Assembly: GCF_014736495.1 (NCBI RefSeq)
Contig: NZ_MDUX01000006.1
Span: 26,330-90,329, forward strand
Length of the DNA stretch: 64,000 nucleotides
Origin: Candidatus Dactylopiibacterium carminicum
GTDB lineage: Bacteria; Pseudomonadota; Gammaproteobacteria; Burkholderiales; Rhodocyclaceae
Direction: 5' to 3'
Shown: positions 46,390-56,911 of the stretch, piece after piece
How positions within the stretch are numbered: position 1 is the stretch's first letter
How the letters are laid out: each line of letters begins with the position of its first letter
Position numbers and translations under genes: made by a program
Notes under the pieces: model-generated
What the model saw: only the letters and a program-made list of their open reading frames with translations
Databases searched by the model: none
Told to the model about the DNA's origin: nothing

Positions 46390-48405
46390 ATGATCGACAA
46401 TCCGGCTGCACACCACGCGTTGGTCGAAGAGTCCCGGGAATTGCTCGATGCGATGGATGCCGCACTGCTTGCACTTGAGAAGGGCGGGCGCGACACGGAA
46501 CACATCAACGCCGTATTCCGCGCAGCGCATACCATCAAAGGCTCGGCAGGACTTTTCGGCCTCGCCCTGATCGTGGATTTCACACACATTGCCGAAAGCG
46601 TGCTGGTGCGAGTGCGTAATGGCGAAATTCCGCTGGACCCCGACCTGCTCTCGCTGCTTTTCGATTGCGGCGCCTATCTGCGCGACCTGATCGACGCACT
46701 GGCTGAAAGCACCCATCCGACCGACCCCGATGCCGCACAACGCGCAACGCTGATCGCCGGTCTGCACACTTATCTGGGCGGGCCTCCCGCAAGCGTCGCC
46801 ACGACGAGCGAAACTCCCCGGAACGATGAAGGAGGGGCGCAGCGCTGGAGCATCCATCTGGGCTTCTATGCCGACGCCCTGCGCGACGGCATGGACCCGC
46901 TTTCCTTCATCCAGTACCTGGAACGCCTGGGAGATCTCCACGATATCCGCACCGATATCAGCCGTCTCCCGGCGCTGGCTGATCTCGACCCGGAGTCCTG
47001 CTACCTGCAATTCGATCTTCTGCTGGAAACTCAGGCCACACGGGAAGAAATCGCTTCGACCTTCGAGTTTGTCGCCGAAGGCAGCGATATCCGCATCGAA
47101 CCGGCTGCCCTGCAGGCAAGCCCCGTCTTGCCCCCTCCGGGCGAGATCCACCTCGCGGACATCGACCGCCCGCCCGCCACCGAACGCCGCGGCGGTCTCC
47201 GCCAGACCATGGTCAAGGTGGAAGCGCGCAAGCTCGATGAACTGATCGATACGGTGGGCGAACTGGTGATCGCAGCCGCCAGCGGACGCATGTTCGTCGG
47301 CAAGAAGCAGTTCGATGCCGTGCATGAAGTGATGGGCGAGATTGAAAAACTGGTCGAGCAGATCCGCAACAAATCGCTGAACCTGCGCATGACCCCGATC
47401 GGCGATATCTTCCAGCGCTTCCCCCGCATCGTGCGCGACGTCGCCAAGGATCTGGGCAAAAAGATAGAACTGTCCATCAGCGGCGCGGATGCGGAACTCG
47501 ACAAATCCATGATCGAGAAGCTGGCAGACCCGCTGCTGCATATTGTGCGCAATGCCATCGACCACGGCATCGAGCCGGTCGAGCAACGCCTCGATGCTGG
47601 CAAGAGCCCCGAAGGCAGGCTGCGTCTGCATGCCTATCAGGATTCCGGCAGCATCGTGATCGAGGTCAGCGACGATGGTCGCGGCCTCAACCAGGCGCGC
47701 ATCCGTGCCAAAGCCATCGAAAACGGCCTGATCAATGCGGATGCCATGCTCGACGACCAGGCCACGTTCGCACTGATCTTCCAACCTGGCTTCTCTACTG
47801 CTGAGGTGGTAAGCGATCTTTCAGGACGTGGCGTGGGCATGGATGTCGTCCGCCGCAACATCGAGCAGTTGCGTGGCGAGATCGAGATCGAGTCAGTACC
47901 CGGTCATGGCACCACCTTCCGCATCCGTCTGCCACTCACGCTGGCCATCATCGATTGTTTCCAGGTCGCTGTGGGCAACGCCAACTTCGCCATCCCCCTG
48001 GAACTCGTCGTCGAGTGCATCGAACTCGAAGAGGCGCTGGAGGATTACCGCATCGTCAACCTGCGCGGCGAGCCGCTGCCCTACATCACGCTGGCCGACA
48101 TCTTCCATATCGCACCTCAGCCTGCGGCCATCCGTTGCATGGTTGTGGTTCAGAGCGGACGCCAGCGCGCCGGCATCCTCGTAGACCGTCTGGTCGGCAA
48201 ACTGCAGGCCGTGATCAAGCCCCTGGGGTATCTGCTCCAGGGCGTTCGCGGTCTGGGCGGAGCCACCATTCTCGGTGACGGCAAGGTCGCACTGATCCTG
48301 GACGTCCCCGCCCTGCTAGACCTGACCACGCGGCAAGAGGCCAATCAAGTACTCGAAGCCGAAATCAGTAATACCGCCACCCACAAGACCAGTATGCAGT
48401 CCTGA
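46390..48405 (+). CDS. cheA: Chemotaxis histidine kinase CheA
   Basis: 671 residues. HPt domain (1-110) with the phosphorylated histidine in FRAAHTIKGSAGLFG, a P2-like/linker region (about 140-245), dimerisation domain (VEARKLDELIDTVGELVIAA), and an ATP-binding domain with HIVRNAIDHGIEP, VSDDGRGLNQ and SGRGVGMDVVRRNIEQL. The C-terminal CheW-like domain is about 520-650. Phosphorylates CheY and CheB under receptor control. AGGAG before the ATG; 16-nt gap to the next receptor gene. Confidence 0.97.
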   Translation: MIDNPAAHHALVEESRELLDAMDAALLALEKGGRDTEHINAVFRAAHTIKGSAGLFGLALIVDFTHIAESVLVRVRNGEIPLDPDLLSLLFDCGAYLRDLIDALAESTHPTDPDAAQRATLIAGLHTYLGGPPASVATTSETPRNDEGGAQRWSIHLGFYADALRDGMDPLSFIQYLERLGDLHDIRTDISRLPALADLDPESCYLQFDLLLETQATREEIASTFEFVAEGSDIRIEPAALQASPVLPPPGEIHLADIDRPPATERRGGLRQTMVKVEARKLDELIDTVGELVIAAASGRMFVGKKQFDAVHEVMGEIEKLVEQIRNKSLNLRMTPIGDIFQRFPRIVRDVAKDLGKKIELSISGADAELDKSMIEKLADPLLHIVRNAIDHGIEPVEQRLDAGKSPEGRLRLHAYQDSGSIVIEVSDDGRGLNQARIRAKAIENGLINADAMLDDQATFALIFQPGFSTAEVVSDLSGRGVGMDVVRRNIEQLRGEIEIESVPGHGTTFRIRLPLTLAIIDCFQVAVGNANFAIPLELVVECIELEEALEDYRIVNLRGEPLPYITLADIFHIAPQPAAIRCMVVVQSGRQRAGILVDRLVGKLQAVIKPLGYLLQGVRGLGGATILGDGKVALILDVPALLDLTTRQEANQVLEAEISNTATHKTSMQS

Positions 48406-48420
48406 AATTCGGAGATCGTC

Positions 48421-50037
48421 ATGAAACTCGTGCACAAGATGCTGTTGATGATTGCCGTCGCGCTCGCAGGCATCGCCTTCCTGTCCTGGTTCTCCTCCAG
48501 GGAAACCGAACGGGTCTATCAGGTCACCAACTTTGCGAACCTGAACACCGTGCCCAGCATGCTGGTGATGAACGATCTCAACGATCCATATGCCAAGAAC
48601 CGCGTACTGCTGTGGCGCCTGGCCATCTCCTGGGAGAAAAAGGATCGAGACGACCGCCTGGCCGAACTGGAAAGCAACGAAAAGAAGATCTTTGCGGCCT
48701 TCGACGCCTACGACAAACTGGTCAGCGACGAAAAGGACGCCGCGATGCTCAAGGGTCTGCGTGACGGCTATGCCGAATACCAGACGTTCAAACACAAGGT
48801 CATCGAGGAAGTGCTCCGAACCAATGCCGACCGCATTGCCAAGACCGAACATCTGGCCGTGCTCATGCGCGAACATGCCACCTACACCCGCAAGTTCAAC
48901 GATGCCATCCAAGCCATCCTCGACTACAACGCCGGGCTTGGCCAGGCCAAAGCCAAAGAGGCTGAGGAGACACGCCATCGAGCAGCCACCATCACTCTGG
49001 CAGCAGCAGCAGCCTGCCTGCTGCTGGTCTTCGGAATCGGCGGCTATGTGCTCGTGAGCGTGCTGCGGCAACTGGGCGGCGAACCCGACTATGTCGCCGA
49101 AATCGCCCGTCAGGTAGCCCAGGGAAATCTCACCGTTGAAGTCAAGACACGCCATCCACGCAGCGTGCTGGGCGCCATGCAATCCATGGTCGAACGGCTA
49201 TCCACGGTCATGATGCAGGTTCGTGCCTCGGCCGATGCGTTGGCCACGGCCTCCGAAGAGTTGGCGTCCTCCTCCACCTCGCTGGCGCAGAATTCCGGCA
49301 ACCAGGCTGCCAGCGTAGAAGAGACAAGCGCCTCGATGGAAGAGATCTCGGCGACCGTGATGCAGAATGCAGAAAACGCCCGCGTCACCGATGGCATGGC
49401 CTCGAAGTCTGCCGACGAAGCACGCCAGGGTGGCACGGCCGTAGCCGATACGGTCAGCGCGATGCGCCAGATCGCCGAGAAAATCGGCGTGGTCAACAGC
49501 ATCGCCTACAAGACCAACCTGCTCGCCCTGAACGCGGCGATCGAAGCTGGGCGGACCGGGGAACATGGCAAGGGCTTTGCCGTGGTGGCCTCCGAGGTGG
49601 GAAAACTCGCAGACCGCAGCCAGGCCGCAGCCGAAGAGATCAGTGCGTTGGCCACCAAGAGTGTGACGCTCGCCGAGCGCGCGGGCACGCTGCTCAACGA
49701 GATGGTGCCCTCGATCAGCAAGACTTCGGACCTGGTAAGAGAAATCTCGGCAGCCTCCGGTGAACAGCAGAACGGCGTCTCACAGGTAAACCAGGCCATG
49801 AGCGTGCTGGCCCAGGCCACCCAGTCGAACGCCGCCGCATCCGAGCAGCTCAGCGCCACCGCCGAGGAAATGAGTTCCCAGGCTCAGGAACTGCAGCAGG
49901 CCGTGAAGTACTTCCGGCTCAGCCATGCGGCCGACACCTCGTACAGTGCCAAGGAGCTTCCGGCCGTCAGTAACAATGTATCGACACGCCAGACTACGCG
50001 CAGCAGCGTGGATGAATCCTCCTTCACCAGCTTCTGA
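48421..50037 (+). CDS. Methyl-accepting chemotaxis protein, four-helix-bundle sensor
   Basis: 538 residues. TM1 (about 6-24), a periplasmic four-helix-bundle sensor (25-190), TM2 (about 190-215), HAMP ([20 protein letters not shown]), methylation helices, and the signalling tip [20 protein letters not shown] with [16 protein letters not shown], slightly different from the usual [11 protein letters not shown]. The C-terminus ends VDESSFTSF, with no xWxxF tail for CheR binding. It is probably the main ligand receptor of this cluster; the ligand is unknown. Confidence 0.93.
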   Translation: MKLVHKMLLMIAVALAGIAFLSWFSSRETERVYQVTNFANLNTVPSMLVMNDLNDPYAKNRVLLWRLAISWEKKDRDDRLAELESNEKKIFAAFDAYDKLVSDEKDAAMLKGLRDGYAEYQTFKHKVIEEVLRTNADRIAKTEHLAVLMREHATYTRKFNDAIQAILDYNAGLGQAKAKEAEETRHRAATITLAAAAACLLLVFGIGGYVLVSVLRQLGGEPDYVAEIARQVAQGNLTVEVKTRHPRSVLGAMQSMVERLSTVMMQVRASADALATASEELASSSTSLAQNSGNQAASVEETSASMEEISATVMQNAENARVTDGMASKSADEARQGGTAVADTVSAMRQIAEKIGVVNSIAYKTNLLALNAAIEAGRTGEHGKGFAVVASEVGKLADRSQAAAEEISALATKSVTLAERAGTLLNEMVPSISKTSDLVREISAASGEQQNGVSQVNQAMSVLAQATQSNAAASEQLSATAEEMSSQAQELQQAVKYFRLSHAADTSYSAKELPAVSNNVSTRQTTRSSVDESSFTSF

Positions 50038-50045
50038 GGCGCATC

Positions 50046-50585
50046 ATGACCGCCGTCGAATCCACTTCGCGCCGCTATCTGACCTTCAGCCTGCACAAGG
50101 AGATCTTCGCGGTTCCCGTGGCCCCCATCCGCGAAATCATCGAATACCCGGGGGTCACCGAAATCCCGCTGGCACCGGAATTCCTGCGGGGTGTGATCAA
50201 CCTGCGTGGCTCGGTCGTGCCGCTGATCGACATCGCCGCCCGCTTCGGACGGGGCGCCGCCGAGATCACCTGGCGTACCTGCGTGATCATCTTCGAGACG
50301 ACGCAGGAAGACAGCCTGGGGCAACTCCTGGGCATCGTGGTGGACACCGTGCATGAAGTGCTCGATGTCCCGGCCGAGCAGATCGAGCCCCGCCCCGAAT
50401 TCGGCACCCTCATGCGCACCGAATTCGTCGATGGCATGATCAAGCGCAATGGCAAGTTCATCATCGTGCTAGACATCGACAAGGTACTCAATCCGCAGGA
50501 ACTCAAGCGCCTGATCGAAGCCAGCGAGCAACGCCCCGAGGCCTGCCCCGAAGGCGAAGCCATCACCGAGGTCCAGGACGCCTGA
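50046..50585 (+). CDS. cheW: Chemotaxis coupling protein CheW
   Basis: 179 residues. RYLTFSLHKEIFAVPVAPIR, REIIEYPGVTEIPLAPEFL, RGVINLRGSVVPLIDIAARF and FIIVLDIDKVL follow the CheW/SH3-like pattern exactly. Links receptors to CheA. Lies between the receptor and cheR with short gaps. Confidence 0.96.
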   Translation: MTAVESTSRRYLTFSLHKEIFAVPVAPIREIIEYPGVTEIPLAPEFLRGVINLRGSVVPLIDIAARFGRGAAEITWRTCVIIFETTQEDSLGQLLGIVVDTVHEVLDVPAEQIEPRPEFGTLMRTEFVDGMIKRNGKFIIVLDIDKVLNPQELKRLIEASEQRPEACPEGEAITEVQDA

Positions 50586-50595
50586 TGCTCACGCC

Positions 50596-51444
50596 ATGAA
50601 TACGCCCTGTGATATCCCGGCTCTTCAACTCAGCGAACGCAGCTTTGGGTTGTTGCGTTCGCTGTTCGAGAAGGAAACCGGGATACACCTGCGCGGAGAA
50701 AAGCGTCATCTGGTGATCGGCCGGTTGCAGCGACGCCTGGAGCAGCGCGGCCTGCACGATTTCGAGAGCTATTGCGCCCTGCTTCAACAGCCACACGAAA
50801 CGCAGGAACGACAGCATTTGATCGATGCGCTGACCACGCACGAAACCTACTTCTTCCGCGAACCGGCCCATTTCCAGCATCTTCGCGAGCAGGCACTGCC
50901 AAACCTGGAAACGCGACCGCTGCGAATCTGGAGTGCCGCCAGCTCATCCGGCGAAGAGGCCTACAGCTTGGCCATGACCTTGGCCGACACACTCGGTCCG
51001 GATGGCTGGGAGGTTTTCGCCTCGGACGTCTCAGCCTGCTCGGTATGGCAGGCTATCCAGGGGCTCTATCCGCAGCAGCGCCTGGACAACATGCCTAAGG
51101 GCTACCTGAAACGCTTCTGCCGGCGTGGTCAGGGCGTTTATACAGGCCAGATGCTGATTCATGCCGATCTGCGCGCCCGCGTGAATTTCTTTCGCCACAA
51201 CCTGCTGGCGGACGACAACAAACTGGGGGAATTCGCTGTGGTCTTCCTGCGCAACGCACTGATCTATTTCGATGCCACGCGTCGCGGCCAGATCATCGGC
51301 AAAGTGGTGCGCCATCTGCGCCCCGGTGGCTATCTTTATCTCGGCCAGTCAGAATCCTTCTCCGAGCCGCTGACCAGCCTGGAATATCTCGGTGGCTCGA
51401 TCTACCGCCGGCCCTCCTGCCCGGCAATAGCGAGGTCAACATGA
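50596..51444 (+). CDS. cheR: Chemotaxis protein methyltransferase CheR
   Basis: 282 residues. An N-terminal helical domain (1-75), then a SAM-binding Rossmann domain with [32 protein letters not shown] and [17 protein letters not shown]. Methylates receptor glutamates. The stop overlaps the cheB start by 4 nt. Confidence 0.96.
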   Translation: MNTPCDIPALQLSERSFGLLRSLFEKETGIHLRGEKRHLVIGRLQRRLEQRGLHDFESYCALLQQPHETQERQHLIDALTTHETYFFREPAHFQHLREQALPNLETRPLRIWSAASSSGEEAYSLAMTLADTLGPDGWEVFASDVSACSVWQAIQGLYPQQRLDNMPKGYLKRFCRRGQGVYTGQMLIHADLRARVNFFRHNLLADDNKLGEFAVVFLRNALIYFDATRRGQIIGKVVRHLRPGGYLYLGQSESFSEPLTSLEYLGGSIYRRPSCPAIARST

Positions 51445-52571
51445 TCCGTGTGATGATCATCGACGATTCCGCCGTGATGCGTTCGGTCCTGCAGGACATC
51501 CTGCAGAAGCACCGGGGCATCGAAGTCATCGGCACAGCTTCCGACCCCATCTTCGCGCAACAGCGCATGGCACATGACTGGCCGGATGTGATCGTGCTCG
51601 ACGTGGAGATGCCACGCATGGACGGCATCACCTTCCTTCGCAAGATCATGGCAGAACGCCCCACGCCGACGGTGATCTGCTCCTCGCTCACGGAGGCCGG
51701 CGCGGAAACCACGCTGCAGGCACTCGAAGCCGGGGCGGTGAGCATCATCACCAAACCCACCACCAAGCTCACGGAGTTTCTGCGCGATTATGAAGATGAC
51801 TTCATCGCCGCCATCCGGGAAGCTTCCGTGGCCCGCCTGAGCAATCTGCGACCTCATGCGCGTACAAGCTCGACGGGCGCTATCAGCACTCGGCAAGAGG
51901 CGCCCTCTTCAGCACGCACCACGTCCCCCGTCCCGGAAAGACTCAGTGCCGATGCCGTGCTGGCGCCAGCCGCAGGGCGCAGCGCCATGACTCGCACCAC
52001 GGACCAGATCGTGGCCATCGGCACCTCTACCGGAGGCACTCAGGCGCTTGAATTTCTTTTCACTCACCTACCGGCCACCACGCCCGGCATCGTGGTGGTT
52101 CAGCACATGCCGCCGATGTATACAAAGAGCTTTGCCAACCGACTCAATCAGCTCTCCAAGGTCAGCATCAAGGAAGCTGAGACGGGCGACCGCATCCTCC
52201 CCGGCCACGCACTCATCGCCCCTGGCGGCAAACACATGATGATCCGGCGCAACGGAGCCCAGTACGATGTCGAAGTGGTGGATGGCCCACTGGTCTCGCG
52301 CCATCGTCCTTCGGTGGACGTACTGTTCCGCTCTGCGGCCAAGGCCGCCGGCGCCAATGCCTTGGGCATCATCATGACCGGCATGGGAGACGACGGCGCG
52401 CGCGGTCTCAAGGAAATGTTTGATGTCGGCGCGCAGACTGTCGCCCAGGACGAAGCCAGTTGCGTCGTGTTCGGCATGCCCAAGGAGGCCATTCGCCACG
52501 GTGGCGTGCAGGAAACTCTTGCACTCTCGGACATCCCCGCCCACCTCCTCAAACATGGGGGCAAAGCCTAG
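51441..52571 (+). CDS. cheB: Chemotaxis methylesterase/deamidase CheB (first copy)
   Basis: 376 residues. Receiver (1-120) with [12 protein letters not shown] and [12 protein letters not shown] longer than usual Ser/Thr/Ala-rich linker (about 128-180). Methylesterase domain with [12 protein letters not shown] (catalytic Ser), [14 protein letters not shown] (His) and [10 protein letters not shown] (Asp). Removes methyl groups from receptors. A second, clearly different cheB lies at 59620-60672. Confidence 0.95.
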   Translation: MIRVMIIDDSAVMRSVLQDILQKHRGIEVIGTASDPIFAQQRMAHDWPDVIVLDVEMPRMDGITFLRKIMAERPTPTVICSSLTEAGAETTLQALEAGAVSIITKPTTKLTEFLRDYEDDFIAAIREASVARLSNLRPHARTSSTGAISTRQEAPSSARTTSPVPERLSADAVLAPAAGRSAMTRTTDQIVAIGTSTGGTQALEFLFTHLPATTPGIVVVQHMPPMYTKSFANRLNQLSKVSIKEAETGDRILPGHALIAPGGKHMMIRRNGAQYDVEVVDGPLVSRHRPSVDVLFRSAAKAAGANALGIIMTGMGDDGARGLKEMFDVGAQTVAQDEASCVVFGMPKEAIRHGGVQETLALSDIPAHLLKHGGKA

Positions 52572-52579
52572 GGAAAGCC

Positions 52580-53824
52580 ATGATCAAGTCACTCAATCCG
52601 CTTCTTAAACTGCACGGCGCCCTGGTGGTAGACGACAGCAGCGTGCAGCGTGCTCATGCGGTGGAGGTGCTGCACAAGGCAGGCATCACCCGCGTTGTCG
52701 AAGCCGAGGATGGCAAGAGCGGGCTGGAAGCCGTCCGCCGCCTGATGCCGCCTCCTGCCCTGCTGGTGGTCGATCTGGAGATGCCACGCATGGATGGCAT
52801 CGAGATGCTGCAGGCCCTGGCCACCGAAAACTATCGCCCACCTGTGCTCGTGGCGAGCAGCACGCATGCCTCTCTGGTGGCGTCCGTGGAAACCATGTGT
52901 CAGGAGCTGGGCCTGCCAATTCTTGGCGCCTTCGAAAAGCCCTTCACCCTGGAAGTCCTGCAGCGGGCACTGCTCCGCTTCGAAAACATCTTCGAAGCCC
53001 GGCGAGCACATCGCCGCATCGAAACCCAGATCAGCCTGGAGGAATTGCGCGAAGCACTTACCCGACGGCAGATCCAACCACATTTCCAACCCAAGATCAG
53101 CCTGGCGGATGGTGAGGTGTTGAGTCTGGAAGCCCTGGCGCGCTGGCAGAGTGCCAAGCATGGTTTCGTGCCGCCGGCCGCCTTCATTCCTGTAGCCGAA
53201 GACAACGGATTGATCAGCGAGCTGACCCTGCAGATGCAGGAAGCCGTACTGGAGCAGATGCAGCGTTGGGCCGCGGAAGGATTCACACCCAGCGTGGCCG
53301 TCAACCTCTCCGCGCACTCGCTGGCGGAACGGCACTTCATCGATGAAATCATCCGGCTGACCCTGCAGGCCCAGATTTCACCAGGGAAGCTGATCATCGA
53401 AGTCACCGAATCGGCACTGGTCGGCGACATGGGAGCCGCCCTAGGAGCACTGGGGCGCCTGCGTCTGAAGGGTTTCGGTCTGTCGATGGACGACTATGGC
53501 ACCGGGTTCTCGACTACCCAGCAGCTCTCGCGCCTGCCCCTGACCGAACTGAAGGTAGACCGCTCCTTCGTATCAGGCGCGCCGGACAAGGCCAGCCTGC
53601 GCACAATCCTTTCGTCGGTCGTGCGTATGGGGCGCGAACTCGGGCTCACCACCCTGGCCGAAGGTGTGGAGCACGAATCTGAGCTGCGCCTGCTGCAAAC
53701 GCTGGGCTGCGATCAGGCTCAGGGTTATCTGATTGCCAAGCCGATGCCCGGCTACGAGATACGCCCCTGGCTATCGGAAAACCAGGCGCGTCTGGCAACG
53801 CTGGTTGCCCCTCCTGCGTCCTGA
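52580..53824 (+). CDS. Response regulator with EAL phosphodiesterase output
   Basis: 414 residues from the ATG at 52580; the open frame continues upstream into cheB. Receiver domain (about 12-135): VVDDSSVQRAHAV, phosphoacceptor in LVVDLEMPRMDG, FEKPF. EAL domain (about 155-400): SLEALARWQ, VAVNLSAHSLA, EVTESAL, MDDYGTGFSTTQQL, LKVDRSFV and LAEGVE, i.e. intact catalytic residues. It probably lowers cyclic-di-GMP when phosphorylated, perhaps by CheA, linking chemotaxis to motility-sessility control. Last gene of the operon. Confidence 0.93.
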   Translation: MIKSLNPLLKLHGALVVDDSSVQRAHAVEVLHKAGITRVVEAEDGKSGLEAVRRLMPPPALLVVDLEMPRMDGIEMLQALATENYRPPVLVASSTHASLVASVETMCQELGLPILGAFEKPFTLEVLQRALLRFENIFEARRAHRRIETQISLEELREALTRRQIQPHFQPKISLADGEVLSLEALARWQSAKHGFVPPAAFIPVAEDNGLISELTLQMQEAVLEQMQRWAAEGFTPSVAVNLSAHSLAERHFIDEIIRLTLQAQISPGKLIIEVTESALVGDMGAALGALGRLRLKGFGLSMDDYGTGFSTTQQLSRLPLTELKVDRSFVSGAPDKASLRTILSSVVRMGRELGLTTLAEGVEHESELRLLQTLGCDQAQGYLIAKPMPGYEIRPWLSENQARLATLVAPPAS

Positions 53825-53857
53825 TTCTGCCGTATCGCAATTCCTGAACCTGAAAAC

Positions 53858-53887
53858 GAACAGGCCGGCAGCTCTGCCGGCCTGTTC
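53858..53887. terminator. Hairpin after the chemotaxis operon
   Basis: A 13-bp perfect stem, GAACAGGCCGGCA-GCTC-TGCCGGCCTGTTC, lies 34 nt after the EAL gene. The T-run is better on the minus strand (GTTTTC), so it may serve the small minus-strand gene at 53929-54036 as well. Confidence 0.7.
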
Positions 53888-53928
53888 GCATATCCGGCTG
53901 GTGCAAATCCAGCCCGATTCGCAACGAA

Positions 53929-54036
53929 TTACATCATCGCCTGATAGACCGCCGGAATGAGGGCAACGGCGCCCATGACAACGATACCGAGGTAAGCACC
54001 TGCGGCTGACAACGCGGTTTTGACTTGCTTGGACAT
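53929..54036 (-). CDS. 35-residue hydrophobic small protein
   Basis: A minus-strand frame beginning MSKQVKTALSAAGAYLGIVV and ending AVYQAMM, then TAA. A short basic N-terminus is followed by one long Gly/Ala/Val-rich membrane helix. The ribosome-binding site GAGAGGAA is at good spacing, a promoter-like TTGGCT-16-TAGATA lies upstream on the same strand, and the hairpin at 53858-53887 follows. These support a real gene despite its length. No family recognised. It might be a membrane regulator, a toxin-like peptide or a secreted amphipathic peptide. Confidence 0.6.
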   Translation of the reverse strand: MSKQVKTALSAAGAYLGIVVMGAVALIPAVYQAMM

Positions 54037-54239
54037 GATCGGATTCCTCTCTGCTGTGGCTGGCACCGGAAGCGGTGTTTGACGATTTCAGTATCTATCG
54101 GGAAAACCCGGATAGCCAACTCAAGTTTTCGATTTTCACATCTACAAAAGTTATTGAATTCATATATTTACAAGACTCATACAGGAATCAGCCGTGCTGA
54201 TGGCTTAATCCCCTGGACCCGTGCGGGTTTCCATGATTT

Positions 54240-54258
54240 AATGCGAACCATTCTCGTT
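54240..54258 (+). promoter_or_regulatory. Putative Fur box of the siderophore locus
   Basis: AATGCGAACCATTCTCGTT resembles the betaproteobacterial Fur consensus (AATGAGAATCATTCTCATT-like). It lies about 75 bp before the esterase start in an AT-rich leader, ahead of iron-uptake genes. Confidence 0.65.
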
Positions 54259-54331
54259 TTTTCAGGCAGCAGCCCCCGAATATGGGGAGTCAAGAGACCG
54301 ATCGCGGCGCCTGACAACAGGTGCCTTCATC

Positions 54332-55941
54332 ATGCGTCTGCTTCGCCTGCTCTGTTCCAGCCTCGTGTTTGCCGCTTCCGTCTCCGCTTCCAATGCCAGC
54401 CAGCCCCATAGCGGACAGCTGGAAGCCGGTCAGGAAATCCTCTTGCCACTGGCCGTAAAAACTGGCGATTACATCGAAGCTTCACTGGACACCCCTCAGG
54501 CACGTGTGAATCTCGATCTGCTGGCCAGCGACGGCCACGCCGTACGCCGTCTGCTACAGGCGAGCATCGGCAGTGGCGTCTTCCGCTTCATCGCCCAGCC
54601 TGGTCAGACCCTACGCCTTGGCGGAACCGTCAGTACCACCCCCTATACCCTACGGATCACCCGCCAGGTTTCCGTGGCTGAACAGAAACTTCCGCCCGAA
54701 CCACTCGCTAGCCCGGCCCTGCGCGAACTAGCGGCAGATCTGACAAAGGGCGGCAGCACTGATGCCTTCTGGGCGCGCATGGCACATGAAGGTACTCCGC
54801 TGATCGAAGCGGCTGGAAACGGGCAATACCGTGTGACCTTCCTCTGGCGTGGCGCCAAACATGGCGTGCGGCTGTTCGGAGGACCGGCCCGCGATCACGA
54901 CGAGTTGCAACGCCTGGGGCAATCGGACGTCTGGTTCCGTAGCTATACCGTGCCAGCCAATGCCCGTGCCAGCTATCGGCTGGCACCCGACGTACCGGTG
55001 TTCGCCGGCAACCCGCGCGAACGCCGCGTGGCTATCCTCGCCACAGCCCAGGCCGATCCGCTCAATCCACGTCGCTGGCCAGGCGATGCTCCGGACCGCT
55101 TCACGCAGCAGTCAGTGCTGGAGTTGCCCGAAGCCCCTTTGCAAGCCTGGATCACACCTACGGGCGCAGCATCCGGCAGCCTGCAGTCCTGGTTGCAGGA
55201 AAGCCGCATCCTCGGCAATACGCACGACATCGCGCTCTATCGACCTGCCGGATTCGATCCTGGGAATCCAGCCAATCTACTGCTCTTCGTCTTCGATGGC
55301 CCCGAGTACCAGAGCCGGGTTCCTACGCCGACGATCCTGGACAATCTCGTCGCCGCGGGCCGCTTGCCCCCACCGTTGCTGTCTTCATCAGCAATGCCAG
55401 CGCCGAGGCTCGCAGCGTGGAACTGCCGGACAACCCCGACTTTGCTCGTTTCATGGCAGAGGAACTATTGCCACGTGTGGCACGCGAAACCGGCATGCAG
55501 CCCCGGGGCGAACGCACGACGCTGGCCGGCTCCAGTTATGGTGGTCTGGCCTCGGCCAGCATCGCACTGCGTTACCCGCAGCAGTTCGGTAACGTGATCG
55601 CGCTTTCAGGCTCTTTCTGGTGGGCGCCACTGGAGGCCGATCAGACCCGTCATTACATCGGCCAGCGCGTACTCACGCTGCCCAAGGCGCCATTGCGTTT
55701 CTTCGTCAGCGCCGGACTCTACGAAACAGCCAACGGTACTTCCGGCGGCATTCTGGAAAGCAGCCGACATCTGCGCGATCTGCTCGAAGCCCGTGCTTAT
55801 CCCGTGCATTTCCGCGAGTACACCGGCGGCCACGATTACCTTGTCTGGCGCGGTGCACTGGCTGATGGCCTGCTCGCATTGTTTGATCTCAAGCCTTCCC
55901 AGGTAACAGGTCTTCTCTCCTCCCCCACCTCTTCCCGCTGA
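54332..55941 (+). pseudogene. Siderophore esterase (Fes/IroD-like), frameshifted
   Basis: Frame 1 (54332-55597) has a signal peptide (MRLLRLLCSSLVFAASVSA), a long N-terminal domain, and FLWRGAKHGVRLFGG with DVWFRSYTVP, typical of enterobactin esterases. After RLPP (C tract at 55367-55371) it loses homology. The continuing frame (55417-55941 and bases just before) reads AVFISNASAEARSVELPDNP, then the nucleophile motif LAGSSYGGLAS and GGHDYLVWRGAL. One extra C in the 5-C tract would restore a single protein of about 535 residues. As written, the first product lacks the catalytic serine. Real mutation, slippage-based switching or base-call error are all possible. Confidence 0.8.
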
Positions 55942-55946
55942 AAACC

Positions 55947-56906
55947 ATGACTCCTGCCTCACTGCTCCGCTCATCGCTCCGTATGGTCAGCCAGGTTGCG
56001 CTGGTACTGGCCGCCTCCGTCGCTCTGGCCGCCCCTGCTGGCAAGCTGCGTATCGAACACGCCAGTGGTGTCACCGAAGTCACCGCAAACCCGCGCAAGG
56101 TCGTGGTGCTCGATCTGGCCGCACTGGATCTGCTCGATACCCTGGGTGCCCCGGTAATCGGCGTACCGAAGTGGAAGATGCCGCCGGAACTGGCGCGCTA
56201 TGAAGCGGCCAGTGTCACCAAGATGGGTTCCCTGTTCGAACCGGATTACGAAACCATCAACGTCGCCGCACCCGACCTCATCGTGATCGGCTTGCGTCTG
56301 CGGGAGAAATACGCAAAACTCGCCCAGATCGCGCCGACAATCGATCTGACTGCCGATCCGCAAGATTTTTACGGCAGCCTGGCACGCAATGCCCGTCTGG
56401 TGGGTCAGATCTTCGGCAAGCAGGCCGAGGTCGAGAAACGCCTGAAACAACTACAGACCAGCACCACAGCGCTACGCGCAACAGGCAGCAAGGCCGGACG
56501 TGCCCTGATCGTTCTCACCACGGGTGGCAAGATTTCCGCCTACGGCCCGGGCTCCGGCTTTGGCGTGTTGCATGAACAGTTCGGTCTGCAAGCAGCCGAC
56601 CCGACCCTCAAGCCTGCCACACACGGCCAGGCCGTTTCGTACGAATACCTGCTCAAGGCCAATCCCGACTGGCTGTTCGTGATCGATCGCGATGCCGCCA
56701 TCGGCGCGGCTCAAGGCAAGAGCGCGCAGCAACTGCTGGACAATCCGCTGGTCGCCCAGACCACAGCCTGGAAGAAGAAACAGGTGGTTTATCTCAACCC
56801 CACCCACCAGTACCTCACCAACGGTAGCCTGCGCGCGGAACAAGCCATCGTTGATGAAGTCAGCGCCGCGCTGGCCGGCAAGATCACCACCACTGCTGCC
56901 CGCTGA
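55947..56906 (+). CDS. Iron-siderophore periplasmic binding protein
   Basis: 319 residues with a signal peptide (VSQVALVLAASVALAAPA). FhuD/CeuE-type fold: RKVVVLDLAALDLLDTLGAP, NVAAPDLIVIGLRLREKY, a long interlobe helix, then ANPDWLFVIDRDAAIG and VVYLNPTHQYLTNGSL. These fit the CeuE/FatB/VctP group for catecholate or related ferric siderophores. It starts 5 nt after the esterase stop and leads a complete ABC system with the next three genes. Confidence 0.92.
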   Translation: MTPASLLRSSLRMVSQVALVLAASVALAAPAGKLRIEHASGVTEVTANPRKVVVLDLAALDLLDTLGAPVIGVPKWKMPPELARYEAASVTKMGSLFEPDYETINVAAPDLIVIGLRLREKYAKLAQIAPTIDLTADPQDFYGSLARNARLVGQIFGKQAEVEKRLKQLQTSTTALRATGSKAGRALIVLTTGGKISAYGPGSGFGVLHEQFGLQAADPTLKPATHGQAVSYEYLLKANPDWLFVIDRDAAIGAAQGKSAQQLLDNPLVAQTTAWKKKQVVYLNPTHQYLTNGSLRAEQAIVDEVSAALAGKITTTAAR

Positions 56907-56911
56907 AGATC

